Assembly: GCA_028694405.1 (NCBI GenBank)
Contig: JAQUTM010000003.1
Coordinates: 1-33,941, forward strand
Source: Oscillospiraceae bacterium
Lineage (GTDB): Bacteria > Bacillota > Clostridia > Oscillospirales > Ruminococcaceae
DNA: 33,941 bases
Direction of reading: 5' to 3'
Shown here: one piece after another, positions 25,570 to 33,140 of the stretch
Position numbering within the stretch: position 1 is the stretch's first letter
How the letters are laid out: the number at the start of each line of letters is the position of its first letter
Made by a program: the position numbers and the translations under genes
Notes under the pieces: generated by a model
Databases searched by the model: none
Told to the model about the DNA's origin: nothing
The model's input: the letters and a program-made list of their open reading frames with translations, nothing else

Positions 25570-25580
25570 GAGGAGACAAC

Positions 25581-26426
25581 ATGAGTACAAAATATAAAAA
25601 ATTGCTACAAAAATTGATTGTATATGTGTTACTTACATGTGTGGCAGCAGCATTTATCTATCCTGTATTGTATGTAATATGCGGCAGCTTAAAAACCAAC
25701 ATGGAGATGCTGGCAGGCGGCAGCCTGCTGCCTAAAAGCTGGCAAATACAAAACTATGCAGAAGTATGGGAAAAAGCGAATTTTGCGCAATATACTTTTA
25801 ATAGCTTATATATCTGCTTTTTTTCTACTTTAGGCGCTGTAATTTTGTCTGCACTAACTGCGTATTGCCTGGAACGCTGTAATTTTCCAGGCAGAAAAAT
25901 AATAGAAAAAGTTTATTTGGCAACTATGTTTATCGCTTTGGGCTCTGTTACGCTGCGTCCGCTTTATCTGTTAGCAGTAGAAGTAAACCTGCAAAATTCT
26001 CTTTGGCCTATCATTTTAATTACCATTGGTGCACAGGGTACAAATGTGTTTTTAATTACTAAGTTTATTCGTGGATTGCCCAGAGAGTTAGATGAAGCTG
26101 CAATTATAGATGGCTGCGGACCTTTTAAAATATTTTCTCGTGTTTTACTGCCCTTGTTAAAACCAATTTTAGCGGTAGTAGCATTGTTCCAATTTCGTCT
26201 TTCTTGGAATGACTATATTACATCTTCTGTATTTACCATGACACGTCCCGATTTACGACCCTTAACGGTTGGTGTGGTACAACTGAAATACGGTGCTTCT
26301 GCCGCAATGGAGTGGCACTTGATGATGGCAGGTGCAGCGGTTTCGATTTTGCCCATGTTATTGGTGTATTTTGCTTGCAACAAATACTTTATTTCGGGTA
26401 TTACAGAAGGGTCGGTAAAGGGATAA
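25581..26426 (+). CDS. Sugar ABC transporter permease, MalG/UgpE type
   Basis: A 281-aa membrane protein with about six membrane segments. The EAA loop is LDEAAIIDGCGPFKIFSRVL and the LSALTAYCLERCNFPG stretch is typical of MalG-like permeases. AGGAGGAGACAAC lies directly before the ATG. It is the second channel subunit of the CUT1 importer. The ribosome binding site of the next gene (GH3) lies in its last codons. Confidence 0.93.
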   Translation: MSTKYKKLLQKLIVYVLLTCVAAAFIYPVLYVICGSLKTNMEMLAGGSLLPKSWQIQNYAEVWEKANFAQYTFNSLYICFFSTLGAVILSALTAYCLERCNFPGRKIIEKVYLATMFIALGSVTLRPLYLLAVEVNLQNSLWPIILITIGAQGTNVFLITKFIRGLPRELDEAAIIDGCGPFKIFSRVLLPLLKPILAVVALFQFRLSWNDYITSSVFTMTRPDLRPLTVGVVQLKYGASAAMEWHLMMAGAAVSILPMLLVYFACNKYFISGITEGSVKG

Positions 26427-26430
26427 AAAT

Positions 26431-28143
26431 ATGGAAATGACAAACTTATATATAAAAAACTTGATAAAAAAGATGACGCTGGACCAAAAAGTTGGGGCAG
26501 TCCTTACACTGGGTTTTGCAGGTACGGTGCCGCGTCCGCATATTTATGAATTTGTAGAAAAATATCACTGTGGGGGGCTGCGTCTTTCTTGTGATATGCG
26601 CACCTTTGGCAGCTATGTAAACCCAAAAAGCGCTAAGGTGGTTGTTTCGGTAGAAAACGACAATGGAATTAAATATCGAGGTGATGCACCTGTTTGCACA
26701 GCCAGCGAATACAAAGCTGTTTTAGACGACTTACAGGAGGCTGCACGCAAGCGTCCGCTGGGGATTCCTTTGCATTTTTCTTATGACCAAGAAGGCGGGA
26801 CCAGTGCCGATTTTTGTTTTGGAGGCGTAAATTTATTTCCAAAGCCCATGGGGATTCGCGCTACAAATGATGCACATTTAGCCTATGAAGTGGCGTGTGC
26901 AGTGGCAAAACAAAGCAAAGCGGTTGGGTTTAACTGGATACATTCCCCCGTTCTGGACGTATGTTCTGAACCCAAAAACCCCGAAATTTATACACGCGCT
27001 TATTCAGACGATGCAGAGGTGGTTTCGGAATATGCTCTTGAAACATGCAGAGGCTTTAAGCAAGAAAACATGATTGCCACAGGCAAACACTTCCCCGGCA
27101 GAGGTCATTCTGATATAGATGCGCATTTTGAAGTGCCTGTAATTGATGTGGATTATGAAACCTTGCAAAAAAGAGAGTTACTGCCGTATAAGCGTCTGAT
27201 AGAAAAAGGTTGTTTGCCTTCTATTATGATTGCGCACAGTATCTTTCCTGCTATTGATCCCGACAATATTGCAACGGTATCAAAAAAAGTGGTTACAGGT
27301 CTTTTGCGTAATACGCTGCATTTTGACGGCGTAATTACAACAGACAGCATGACTATGGGAGCCATTGCCACTCGCTATGGCGTAGCAAATGCATGTGCTT
27401 TGGCGCTGGAAGCAGGAGCCGACTTGGTTTTGATGAAAGCAGAAACCGATTTGGTAAAAGATACTATAGATGCGATTAAAGATTTTATACATACAGGGCG
27501 CATTACAGAAATGCAATTAGAGGAAAAAGTATATCGCATTTTAAATTTAAAATACGAATACGGAATGTTTTTTGATAACACCAACCATGATGAAATGCCC
27601 GAAAAAGTTTTGCAAGACCCTGCTATTAAAAATTTGGCAAAATTGGTGGCCAGACGTTCGGTAATAGTTGCAAAACAACAGGATAGCGCATTGCCGCTTT
27701 GTGCAACCGAAAACGTATTGGTAGTGGAACAAAAGGTAAAGGGTTATAACAATACCCAGTGGCATTCCGGTATTTTATACGAAGCAATTTTAAAATACAA
27801 CCCCAAAGCCAATTATGTGGAAACATCTTACACCTACGATGAAGAGGACAAATTGCGCATTTTGGCAAAGGCACAACAAGCCGAAACCCTTGTATTTACA
27901 AACTATTTTATAAGAGGAAGCCTATGCAATAAAGACTGGCTGGCCGATTTTATCGGCAATACAAATAAAAAAGTTATTGTAGTTACCAATACGCCTTTTA
28001 ACGAGATTTCTATTCCCGAAAACGCAAGCAATGTGGTGGTTACATTTGCAACCTCACCCGAAAATATTAAAGTTACCGCAGGTGTGTTATTTGGAAAGAT
28101 ATATCCGGAGGGGGTATGGCCCATTGAAAAAGCGATACTTTGA
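26431..28143 (+). CDS. Glycoside hydrolase family 3, NagZ-like (beta-N-acetylhexosaminidase type)
   Basis: A 570-aa cytoplasmic enzyme without signal peptide. The (beta/alpha)8 domain shows GH3 motifs: YDQEGG, GKHFPGRGHSDIDAH and the nucleophile Asp305 in GVITTDSMTMGAI. The KHFPGxG motif with an Asp-x-His pair (Asp230, His232) marks the NagZ-like branch, in which His acts as the acid/base and which mostly cleaves beta-linked N-acetylglucosamine or N-acetylgalactosamine; some members are phosphorylases. A C-terminal domain of about 170 residues follows. It is translated 4 bp after the permease, and its end overlaps the start of the next gene. In context it should trim hexosamine from imported oligosaccharides, working with the GH88 enzyme. 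Confidence 0.9.
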   Translation: MEMTNLYIKNLIKKMTLDQKVGAVLTLGFAGTVPRPHIYEFVEKYHCGGLRLSCDMRTFGSYVNPKSAKVVVSVENDNGIKYRGDAPVCTASEYKAVLDDLQEAARKRPLGIPLHFSYDQEGGTSADFCFGGVNLFPKPMGIRATNDAHLAYEVACAVAKQSKAVGFNWIHSPVLDVCSEPKNPEIYTRAYSDDAEVVSEYALETCRGFKQENMIATGKHFPGRGHSDIDAHFEVPVIDVDYETLQKRELLPYKRLIEKGCLPSIMIAHSIFPAIDPDNIATVSKKVVTGLLRNTLHFDGVITTDSMTMGAIATRYGVANACALALEAGADLVLMKAETDLVKDTIDAIKDFIHTGRITEMQLEEKVYRILNLKYEYGMFFDNTNHDEMPEKVLQDPAIKNLAKLVARRSVIVAKQQDSALPLCATENVLVVEQKVKGYNNTQWHSGILYEAILKYNPKANYVETSYTYDEEDKLRILAKAQQAETLVFTNYFIRGSLCNKDWLADFIGNTNKKVIVVTNTPFNEISIPENASNVVVTFATSPENIKVTAGVLFGKIYPEGVWPIEKAIL

Positions 28144-29821
28144 TTTACTGAAAAATTGGTGCGACAGCTTACTGGAACTGCAGGTATGGGATACAGGACA
28201 AAAGAGATTAGACGGGGGTATTTTGTGCCCTGCCTGTATGAATATGCATGGCCGTACCTCAGAGCTGGTGTATCCGCTGCTTTATTTAGCAGAAGAAACA
28301 GGAGAAGAAAAGTATCTTGTTGGAGCAAAAAGACTGTTTGTGTGGGGCGAAAATCTTTTATGTGACGACGGCAGTATGTACAACGATGCACAAAGCAGCT
28401 GGAATGGAATTACTGTTTTTGCAGCCGCGGCTCTGTGCGAGGCTTTAGGCAAGCATGGCACGATGTTGGATAAGGATACAAAAGCGGATTGGGAAAAACG
28501 TCTTACAAAAATGGCAAAATGGATTTATAAAAATCTTACCATGGAGTTTGTAACCAACATCAATTATCATGCAGCCTGTGCAGGTGTTATGGCGCTTTTG
28601 GGTAAATATTTTGCCTATGCGCCCTATTTGCAGCGTGCAAGAGAAATGGCGGCTTCCTGCCTTGCGCATGTTACACAGGAGGGCTTACTTTATGGTGAGG
28701 GCAAGCCTATGGACAAAATAACACCAAAAGGCTGTAGACCTGTAGATATAGGGTATAACGCAGAAGAGTCGTTGCCGCTGTTATTGCTTTATGCGCGGAC
28801 AATGCAAGATGAACAGGCTTTGCGCCAAATAAAAGAAATGCTGCACCGACAGTTATTGTTTATGCTGCCTGACGGCGGCTGGGATAACAGCTTTGGCACC
28901 CGAAACTTTAAATGGAGCTATTGGGGCAGCCGTACTTCAGACGGCTGCCAACAGGCATATGGAATATGGGGCAACAAAGAGCCCGTTTTTGCAGAGGCGG
29001 CTTTGAGAAACTTGGAACAGTACAAAGCGTGTACCCACAATGGTCTATTGTATGGCGGGCGGGATTATTACCGTCATGGGGAAGCTGCGTGTATCCATCA
29101 CACATTTAGTCATGCCAAGGCGTTGGCAACTGCACTGGACGCCGGTGTTACACCATTTAAAAGATGTCAGCTGCCCTCGGATAATATGCAGCCTGTTCAA
29201 TATTATCCAACGTTAGATACCTATCGTATTCATATGGGCGATTTTATTGCTGATGTAACAGGATATGATTTTGAGTATTTAAAGGGCGGGCATACCTCCG
29301 GCGGTACGTTATCTATGCTGTGGCATAAAAAGTTAGGGCCTGTCATTATGTCTTCTATGGTGGATTATAGCTTATATGAAGCGCACAATATGCAGCTTTC
29401 CACTCAAACAGCTTGCTGCGGCAGTTTAACGCCGCGCATATTTACAGAGATAGAAGGTATCACCTATTCAAATTGCTATGATTATCAAGCTAAATTAAAT
29501 ATGCAACAAAGCCAAGCGTGCATACAGGTAATGGTAGACGGCACTTTGTGCACGGTAGACCAAAAAGCGGCGGCTGCTCCTATAGGGTACAAAATTGTTT
29601 ATACTTTTACAAAACAAAAGGTTTGTATAGAAATTCGGCTTACCTCTGCATACACAAAAAATGTGTTTTTTGCGTTGCCGCTTATAGGCAATATAAAGCC
29701 AACTGCCTCCAAAACGCAAAAACCTGTCTTTAATTTAGCGGGAGGATTTGAAGCACAAGAGCACTTATATGAATTTAACGCAGCGGGAGAACTATGTGTA
29801 GAGCTTGCTACAAGCAGTTAG
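28124..29821 (+). CDS. Uncharacterised 565-aa carbohydrate-active protein, probable alpha/alpha-toroid plus beta-sandwich
   Basis: I do not recognise a named family with certainty. I place the start at TTG 28124 (KKRYFDLLKNWCDSL follows): GGAGGGGG lies 9 bases upstream inside the GH3 gene, and the two genes overlap by 20 bases. The tracked ATG at 28031 would lie far inside GH3. The first 350 or so residues look like helix pairs of an alpha/alpha toroid (HGRTSELVYPLLYLAEETGE, NINYHAACAGVMALLGKY, YRHGEAACIHHTFSHAKALA). The rest, from about GYDFEYLKGGHTSGGTLSML on, looks like beta-sandwich. This layout recalls heparinase II/III-like lyases and related hydrolases. No signal peptide, so it acts on imported oligosaccharides. 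Conserved-looking Asn/His, Tyr/Arg/His and His clusters could be catalytic. A new lyase or hydrolase family is possible. Confidence 0.8.
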   Translation: MKKRYFDLLKNWCDSLLELQVWDTGQKRLDGGILCPACMNMHGRTSELVYPLLYLAEETGEEKYLVGAKRLFVWGENLLCDDGSMYNDAQSSWNGITVFAAAALCEALGKHGTMLDKDTKADWEKRLTKMAKWIYKNLTMEFVTNINYHAACAGVMALLGKYFAYAPYLQRAREMAASCLAHVTQEGLLYGEGKPMDKITPKGCRPVDIGYNAEESLPLLLLYARTMQDEQALRQIKEMLHRQLLFMLPDGGWDNSFGTRNFKWSYWGSRTSDGCQQAYGIWGNKEPVFAEAALRNLEQYKACTHNGLLYGGRDYYRHGEAACIHHTFSHAKALATALDAGVTPFKRCQLPSDNMQPVQYYPTLDTYRIHMGDFIADVTGYDFEYLKGGHTSGGTLSMLWHKKLGPVIMSSMVDYSLYEAHNMQLSTQTACCGSLTPRIFTEIEGITYSNCYDYQAKLNMQQSQACIQVMVDGTLCTVDQKAAAAPIGYKIVYTFTKQKVCIEIRLTSAYTKNVFFALPLIGNIKPTASKTQKPVFNLAGGFEAQEHLYEFNAAGELCVELATSS

Positions 29822-29856
29822 TTAAGTTAAAATAGTTTATAAGAGGTGACTTAACT
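29820..29856 (+). promoter_or_regulatory. Weak inverted repeat enclosing the kinase ribosome binding site
   Basis: AGTTAAGT (29820-29827) and ACTTAACT (29849-29856) form an 8-bp A/T-rich inverted repeat. The loop holds the GAGGTG ribosome binding site of the kinase and the right arm ends 1 base before its ATG. It could mildly tune translation or be a protein site. Confidence 0.35.
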
Positions 29857-29857
29857 T

Positions 29858-31531
29858 ATGAAAATGGCATTTGCTACTTTAAAAATGCGACAAAAAATTA
29901 TTGTGGTAGTGGGAATATCTGTTTTTTTGGTATGGGTTGTAGTTGTTGCGGTAGCAATGTCCGGTATGCAAAAAATTTACGATAAAAAGATAGATCGTAT
30001 TATAGGGCAAACAGTAGAGCAGACCTCAAAATATGTAAGCAGTGAATTGCAAAATATTTTAAACTTGGTGCACTATAGTGTTTTGGACGACCGTATGCAA
30101 ACAGCGCTTCGCTTAGATGTAAATAACAATCCCGCAGTGTATGCCCAAGCACAATCTGCAATCGCACCCATTTTAACCCAGCTGCAAATACAAAACGCCT
30201 TTATAGAATCCACAGGATTGGTTTTAAAGGGCGAACTGTTTTTGGGAAGTAATTATCCTATTAGCTATGACACCAATTATTTAGTAGAGCGTGCGGAACA
30301 ATCTCGGTTGGTATATTGGGCAGATGAGCCTATTTTAAATGCCAGTACCCGTCACTTGGTTCTGCCCATTGTAGTGCGGGTTCCCAGCGGAGATTTTTCC
30401 AGCGCCAACGAAGCCTACATGCTCATCAATATCGATGCAGATATATTGTTTTCTTATATACATCGCTTAGAGGAAAATTTGGAGTGCTCGTTGGTTTTAC
30501 ATAACAAAAATAATGTTATTTATGGTGATACACAGCTATTTGAAAACCGTTTTGGCAAGGACTATATAACCAATGACACCGAAATTGCCATTAATGACTG
30601 GTATATTGCCTGCATTATGGAACGAAAAGTTTTGTACGCAGACCGCAACCAAGCTATGATAAACATAATTATTATTTCTTTAGTGGTTATGAGTATGTGT
30701 ATGCTGTTAGCGGTTTATGTTGCAAAAACCATAGCAAAGCCGATTACTGCACTGAGAGAAACTACCCAGCAAATAGAACAGGGAAATTTTGCGGTTCGGG
30801 TAAACTTTACGGCTAGAGACGAAATTGGAGACTTGGGGCGCAGCTTCAATGCTATGTCTCAAAAAGTACAGGAATATATTTCTATGCTTGAAAAAGAAAA
30901 ACAGCAAGTTGAATATATGGAAGAACAAAAGCGCAAAGCGGAAATGCGTACTTTGCAGGCGCAGATAAACCCTCACTTTTTGTACAATACGTTAGACTCG
31001 CTTTATTGGTATTCTCTTTCGGGACGTAAGCAGGAGATAGGTTATATAGTAGAACATTTATCAGCTATGCTTCGCATTGGATTAAGCAAAGGCTCAGAAA
31101 CAATTTTAGTGGAAAAAGAGATAAGCCATGTAGAAAGTTATTTAAAAATTCAAAAAATTATTTTTAGCGATAAATTTGACTATACACTTTTTTATCAGCC
31201 GGAGGTGCTTCGCTACACTGTAATAAAAATATTATTACAGCCTTTAGTAGAAAACAGCTTAAATCATGGTTTAAAAGATATGGTACAAGGCGGAAAAATA
31301 GATATAAGCGTTACAATACAAGACGATTACATGGTGTTTTCGGTAACAGATAACGGCTGTGGATTTGGAAATGTGACCCCAAAGCCGTATAGGGAATTTT
31401 CGGGGTATGCTTTAAAAAATATTCAAGAAAGATTAAGGCTGCATTACGGAGAAACTGCAAGGTTAAACATTGCAGACCAAGAAGACAAAAAAACAGTTGT
31501 GACGATTTATATACCGCTAAGTAAAATGTAA
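29858..31531 (+). CDS. Sensor histidine kinase, YesM/LytS-type (5TM-less, HAMP-containing)
   Basis: A 557-aa membrane sensor kinase. The first membrane segment is at about residues 14-33 (IVVVVGISVFLVWVVVVAVAM), then an extracellular sensor of about 230 residues, a second membrane segment (about 267-290) and a HAMP region (ITALRETTQQIEQGNFAVRV). The His_kinase domain has the phosphorylated His near residue 372 in QINPHFLYNTLDSLYW, and the ATPase domain has LLQPLVENSLNHG and VTDNGCGF. It pairs with the response regulator starting 10 bp downstream. It should sense an extracellular signal related to the glycan imported by this locus. GAGGTG lies before the ATG within the loop of a weak inverted repeat. 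Confidence 0.95.
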   Translation: MKMAFATLKMRQKIIVVVGISVFLVWVVVVAVAMSGMQKIYDKKIDRIIGQTVEQTSKYVSSELQNILNLVHYSVLDDRMQTALRLDVNNNPAVYAQAQSAIAPILTQLQIQNAFIESTGLVLKGELFLGSNYPISYDTNYLVERAEQSRLVYWADEPILNASTRHLVLPIVVRVPSGDFSSANEAYMLINIDADILFSYIHRLEENLECSLVLHNKNNVIYGDTQLFENRFGKDYITNDTEIAINDWYIACIMERKVLYADRNQAMINIIIISLVVMSMCMLLAVYVAKTIAKPITALRETTQQIEQGNFAVRVNFTARDEIGDLGRSFNAMSQKVQEYISMLEKEKQQVEYMEEQKRKAEMRTLQAQINPHFLYNTLDSLYWYSLSGRKQEIGYIVEHLSAMLRIGLSKGSETILVEKEISHVESYLKIQKIIFSDKFDYTLFYQPEVLRYTVIKILLQPLVENSLNHGLKDMVQGGKIDISVTIQDDYMVFSVTDNGCGFGNVTPKPYREFSGYALKNIQERLRLHYGETARLNIADQEDKKTVVTIYIPLSKM

Positions 31532-31541
31532 GGAGCTGTAA

Positions 31542-33140
31542 ATGTTTAATCTGGTTTTAGTAGATGATAAAAAAGATGTAGTGCAAGGCATATCCGCCGC
31601 CTTAAACTGGGAGGCAAAAGGCGTATCCATTCACTCTTTTTATAATGGTGCGGACGCTTTGGCTTACTGCCTAGAAAACCCGCCGCACATGGTAATAACG
31701 GATATTTGTATGCCTCTTATGAGTGGGCTGGATTTAGCAAAGGCCGTTTTGCAGGTGCATAAAAAAGTACGGTTTATTATTTTAACAGGATACGATGATT
31801 TTTCTTACGCAAGAGCGGCTTTGCGGTTGGGTGTAGTGGAGTATTTGTCAAAGCCTGTGCGTATTGAAACCATTGAACAGCTGGTAGATAAAGAAGTTCT
31901 TTTGGCAAAAAACAGTGTTACCGAAAATTACAATCGCGTAGAGATGTGGCGCAAATATCGCAGAAGCTTACCCTCTTTAAAAAGCAAGCTGTTACAGGAC
32001 TTGTTGAACGCCAAAGAAGAATTGAGCCAAGAAAAAATACAGGAGCGTTTTACAGAGCTGGAAATACCTTTGTCACAAGAAAATGTGGTAGCTGCCATAA
32101 TAGAGATAGACTCAATTTTGGGGGCAGAAGAAGACAGAGATGTGCTTTTTTATGCCGTGGAAAATATAAGCAAAGAAGTTTTAAGTGAACAGTATATTTG
32201 TGACAGCTTTCGGTGCGGAGAAAACAGAATTGTTTTTTTATTAAATTATCAGCCGCAGGATAACAGCATTCTTACTTATTATCAGTTGTATAACCTTTTT
32301 AGCACCATACAAACACATTGTAGAAATTTGCTGGAAAACACGGTTTCGGTGGGTGTTGGCGGCTGTCAAAAAAGCTTAAGTGAAGTTGCGCTTTCTTATA
32401 ATCAGGCTTGTTTTGCTTTGGAACAAAAGTATTTTAAAGGCAACCAAGCTTTGGTTACGCATCTTGATTTGCAAATAAGCGAAAACAGTAAAGCGGAACA
32501 CACATATTTGCTGTTACAGCAGCAAATAGATGCTTCTTTGCAAAAAAAAGATATTGAAACGTTAAAATTGCAGCTGCAAAAGCTTTTTGATGAACTGAAA
32601 AAGCCGGGGCAACAAGAGCCTGTAAAAATTCGCGAATATTTGCTGAACCTTGCGTTGCAACTGTGCAAAGAAAAAGCAATCGCAGAAAAATTCAGCTGTA
32701 TAGAAATATTGGAAGAATTTAAAAAGCAGGCTACACTGCAAGAAACCCAAGAGTGGTTTTTTGCACTGATTTCTTATTTTTTGGCGGAAACAGAAAAGCA
32801 AAAAAACGACATGACACAAAATATCTTAAAAGTAAAAAATTATATCTTTGCGCATTATGGAGAGAATATTTCGCTTAAAACAATGGCGGATTATATTTAT
32901 ATCAGCCCAACCTATCTCTCGTTTTCATTCAAAGATATATTGGGTGTAAATTTTAGCGACTATTTGGCAAGCGTGCGCATAGAAAAAGCAAAAGAGCTTT
33001 TAGAAACCACAGATTACAAGGTTTACGAAGTTTGCACTTTAGTAGGTTATAAAGATAAAAAGTATTTTTCGGATTTATTTAAAAGATATACAGGTTTTTT
33101 GCCCAAAGAGTGGAAAAGGAAGGACAGAGAAAATGAGTGA
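31542..33140 (+). CDS. Response regulator with AraC-type DNA-binding domain (YesN-like)
   Basis: A 532-aa regulator. The receiver domain (residues 1 to about 120) has acidic residues in LVDDKKD, the phosphoryl acceptor Asp54 in MVITDICMP, the Thr in ILTGYDD and the Lys in LSKPVRIE. A long middle region with predicted coiled or helical content follows. The C-terminus (about 430-530) is an AraC double helix-turn-helix (ISLKTMADYIYISPTYLSFSF and YKVYEVCTLVGYKDKKYFSDLF). AAGGAG lies before the ATG. It is the partner of the kinase upstream and overlaps the GH88 gene by 8 bp, so it is co-transcribed with the enzymes. Its likely target is the promoter at 23037. Confidence 0.95.
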   Translation: MFNLVLVDDKKDVVQGISAALNWEAKGVSIHSFYNGADALAYCLENPPHMVITDICMPLMSGLDLAKAVLQVHKKVRFIILTGYDDFSYARAALRLGVVEYLSKPVRIETIEQLVDKEVLLAKNSVTENYNRVEMWRKYRRSLPSLKSKLLQDLLNAKEELSQEKIQERFTELEIPLSQENVVAAIIEIDSILGAEEDRDVLFYAVENISKEVLSEQYICDSFRCGENRIVFLLNYQPQDNSILTYYQLYNLFSTIQTHCRNLLENTVSVGVGGCQKSLSEVALSYNQACFALEQKYFKGNQALVTHLDLQISENSKAEHTYLLLQQQIDASLQKKDIETLKLQLQKLFDELKKPGQQEPVKIREYLLNLALQLCKEKAIAEKFSCIEILEEFKKQATLQETQEWFFALISYFLAETEKQKNDMTQNILKVKNYIFAHYGENISLKTMADYIYISPTYLSFSFKDILGVNFSDYLASVRIEKAKELLETTDYKVYEVCTLVGYKDKKYFSDLFKRYTGFLPKEWKRKDRENE

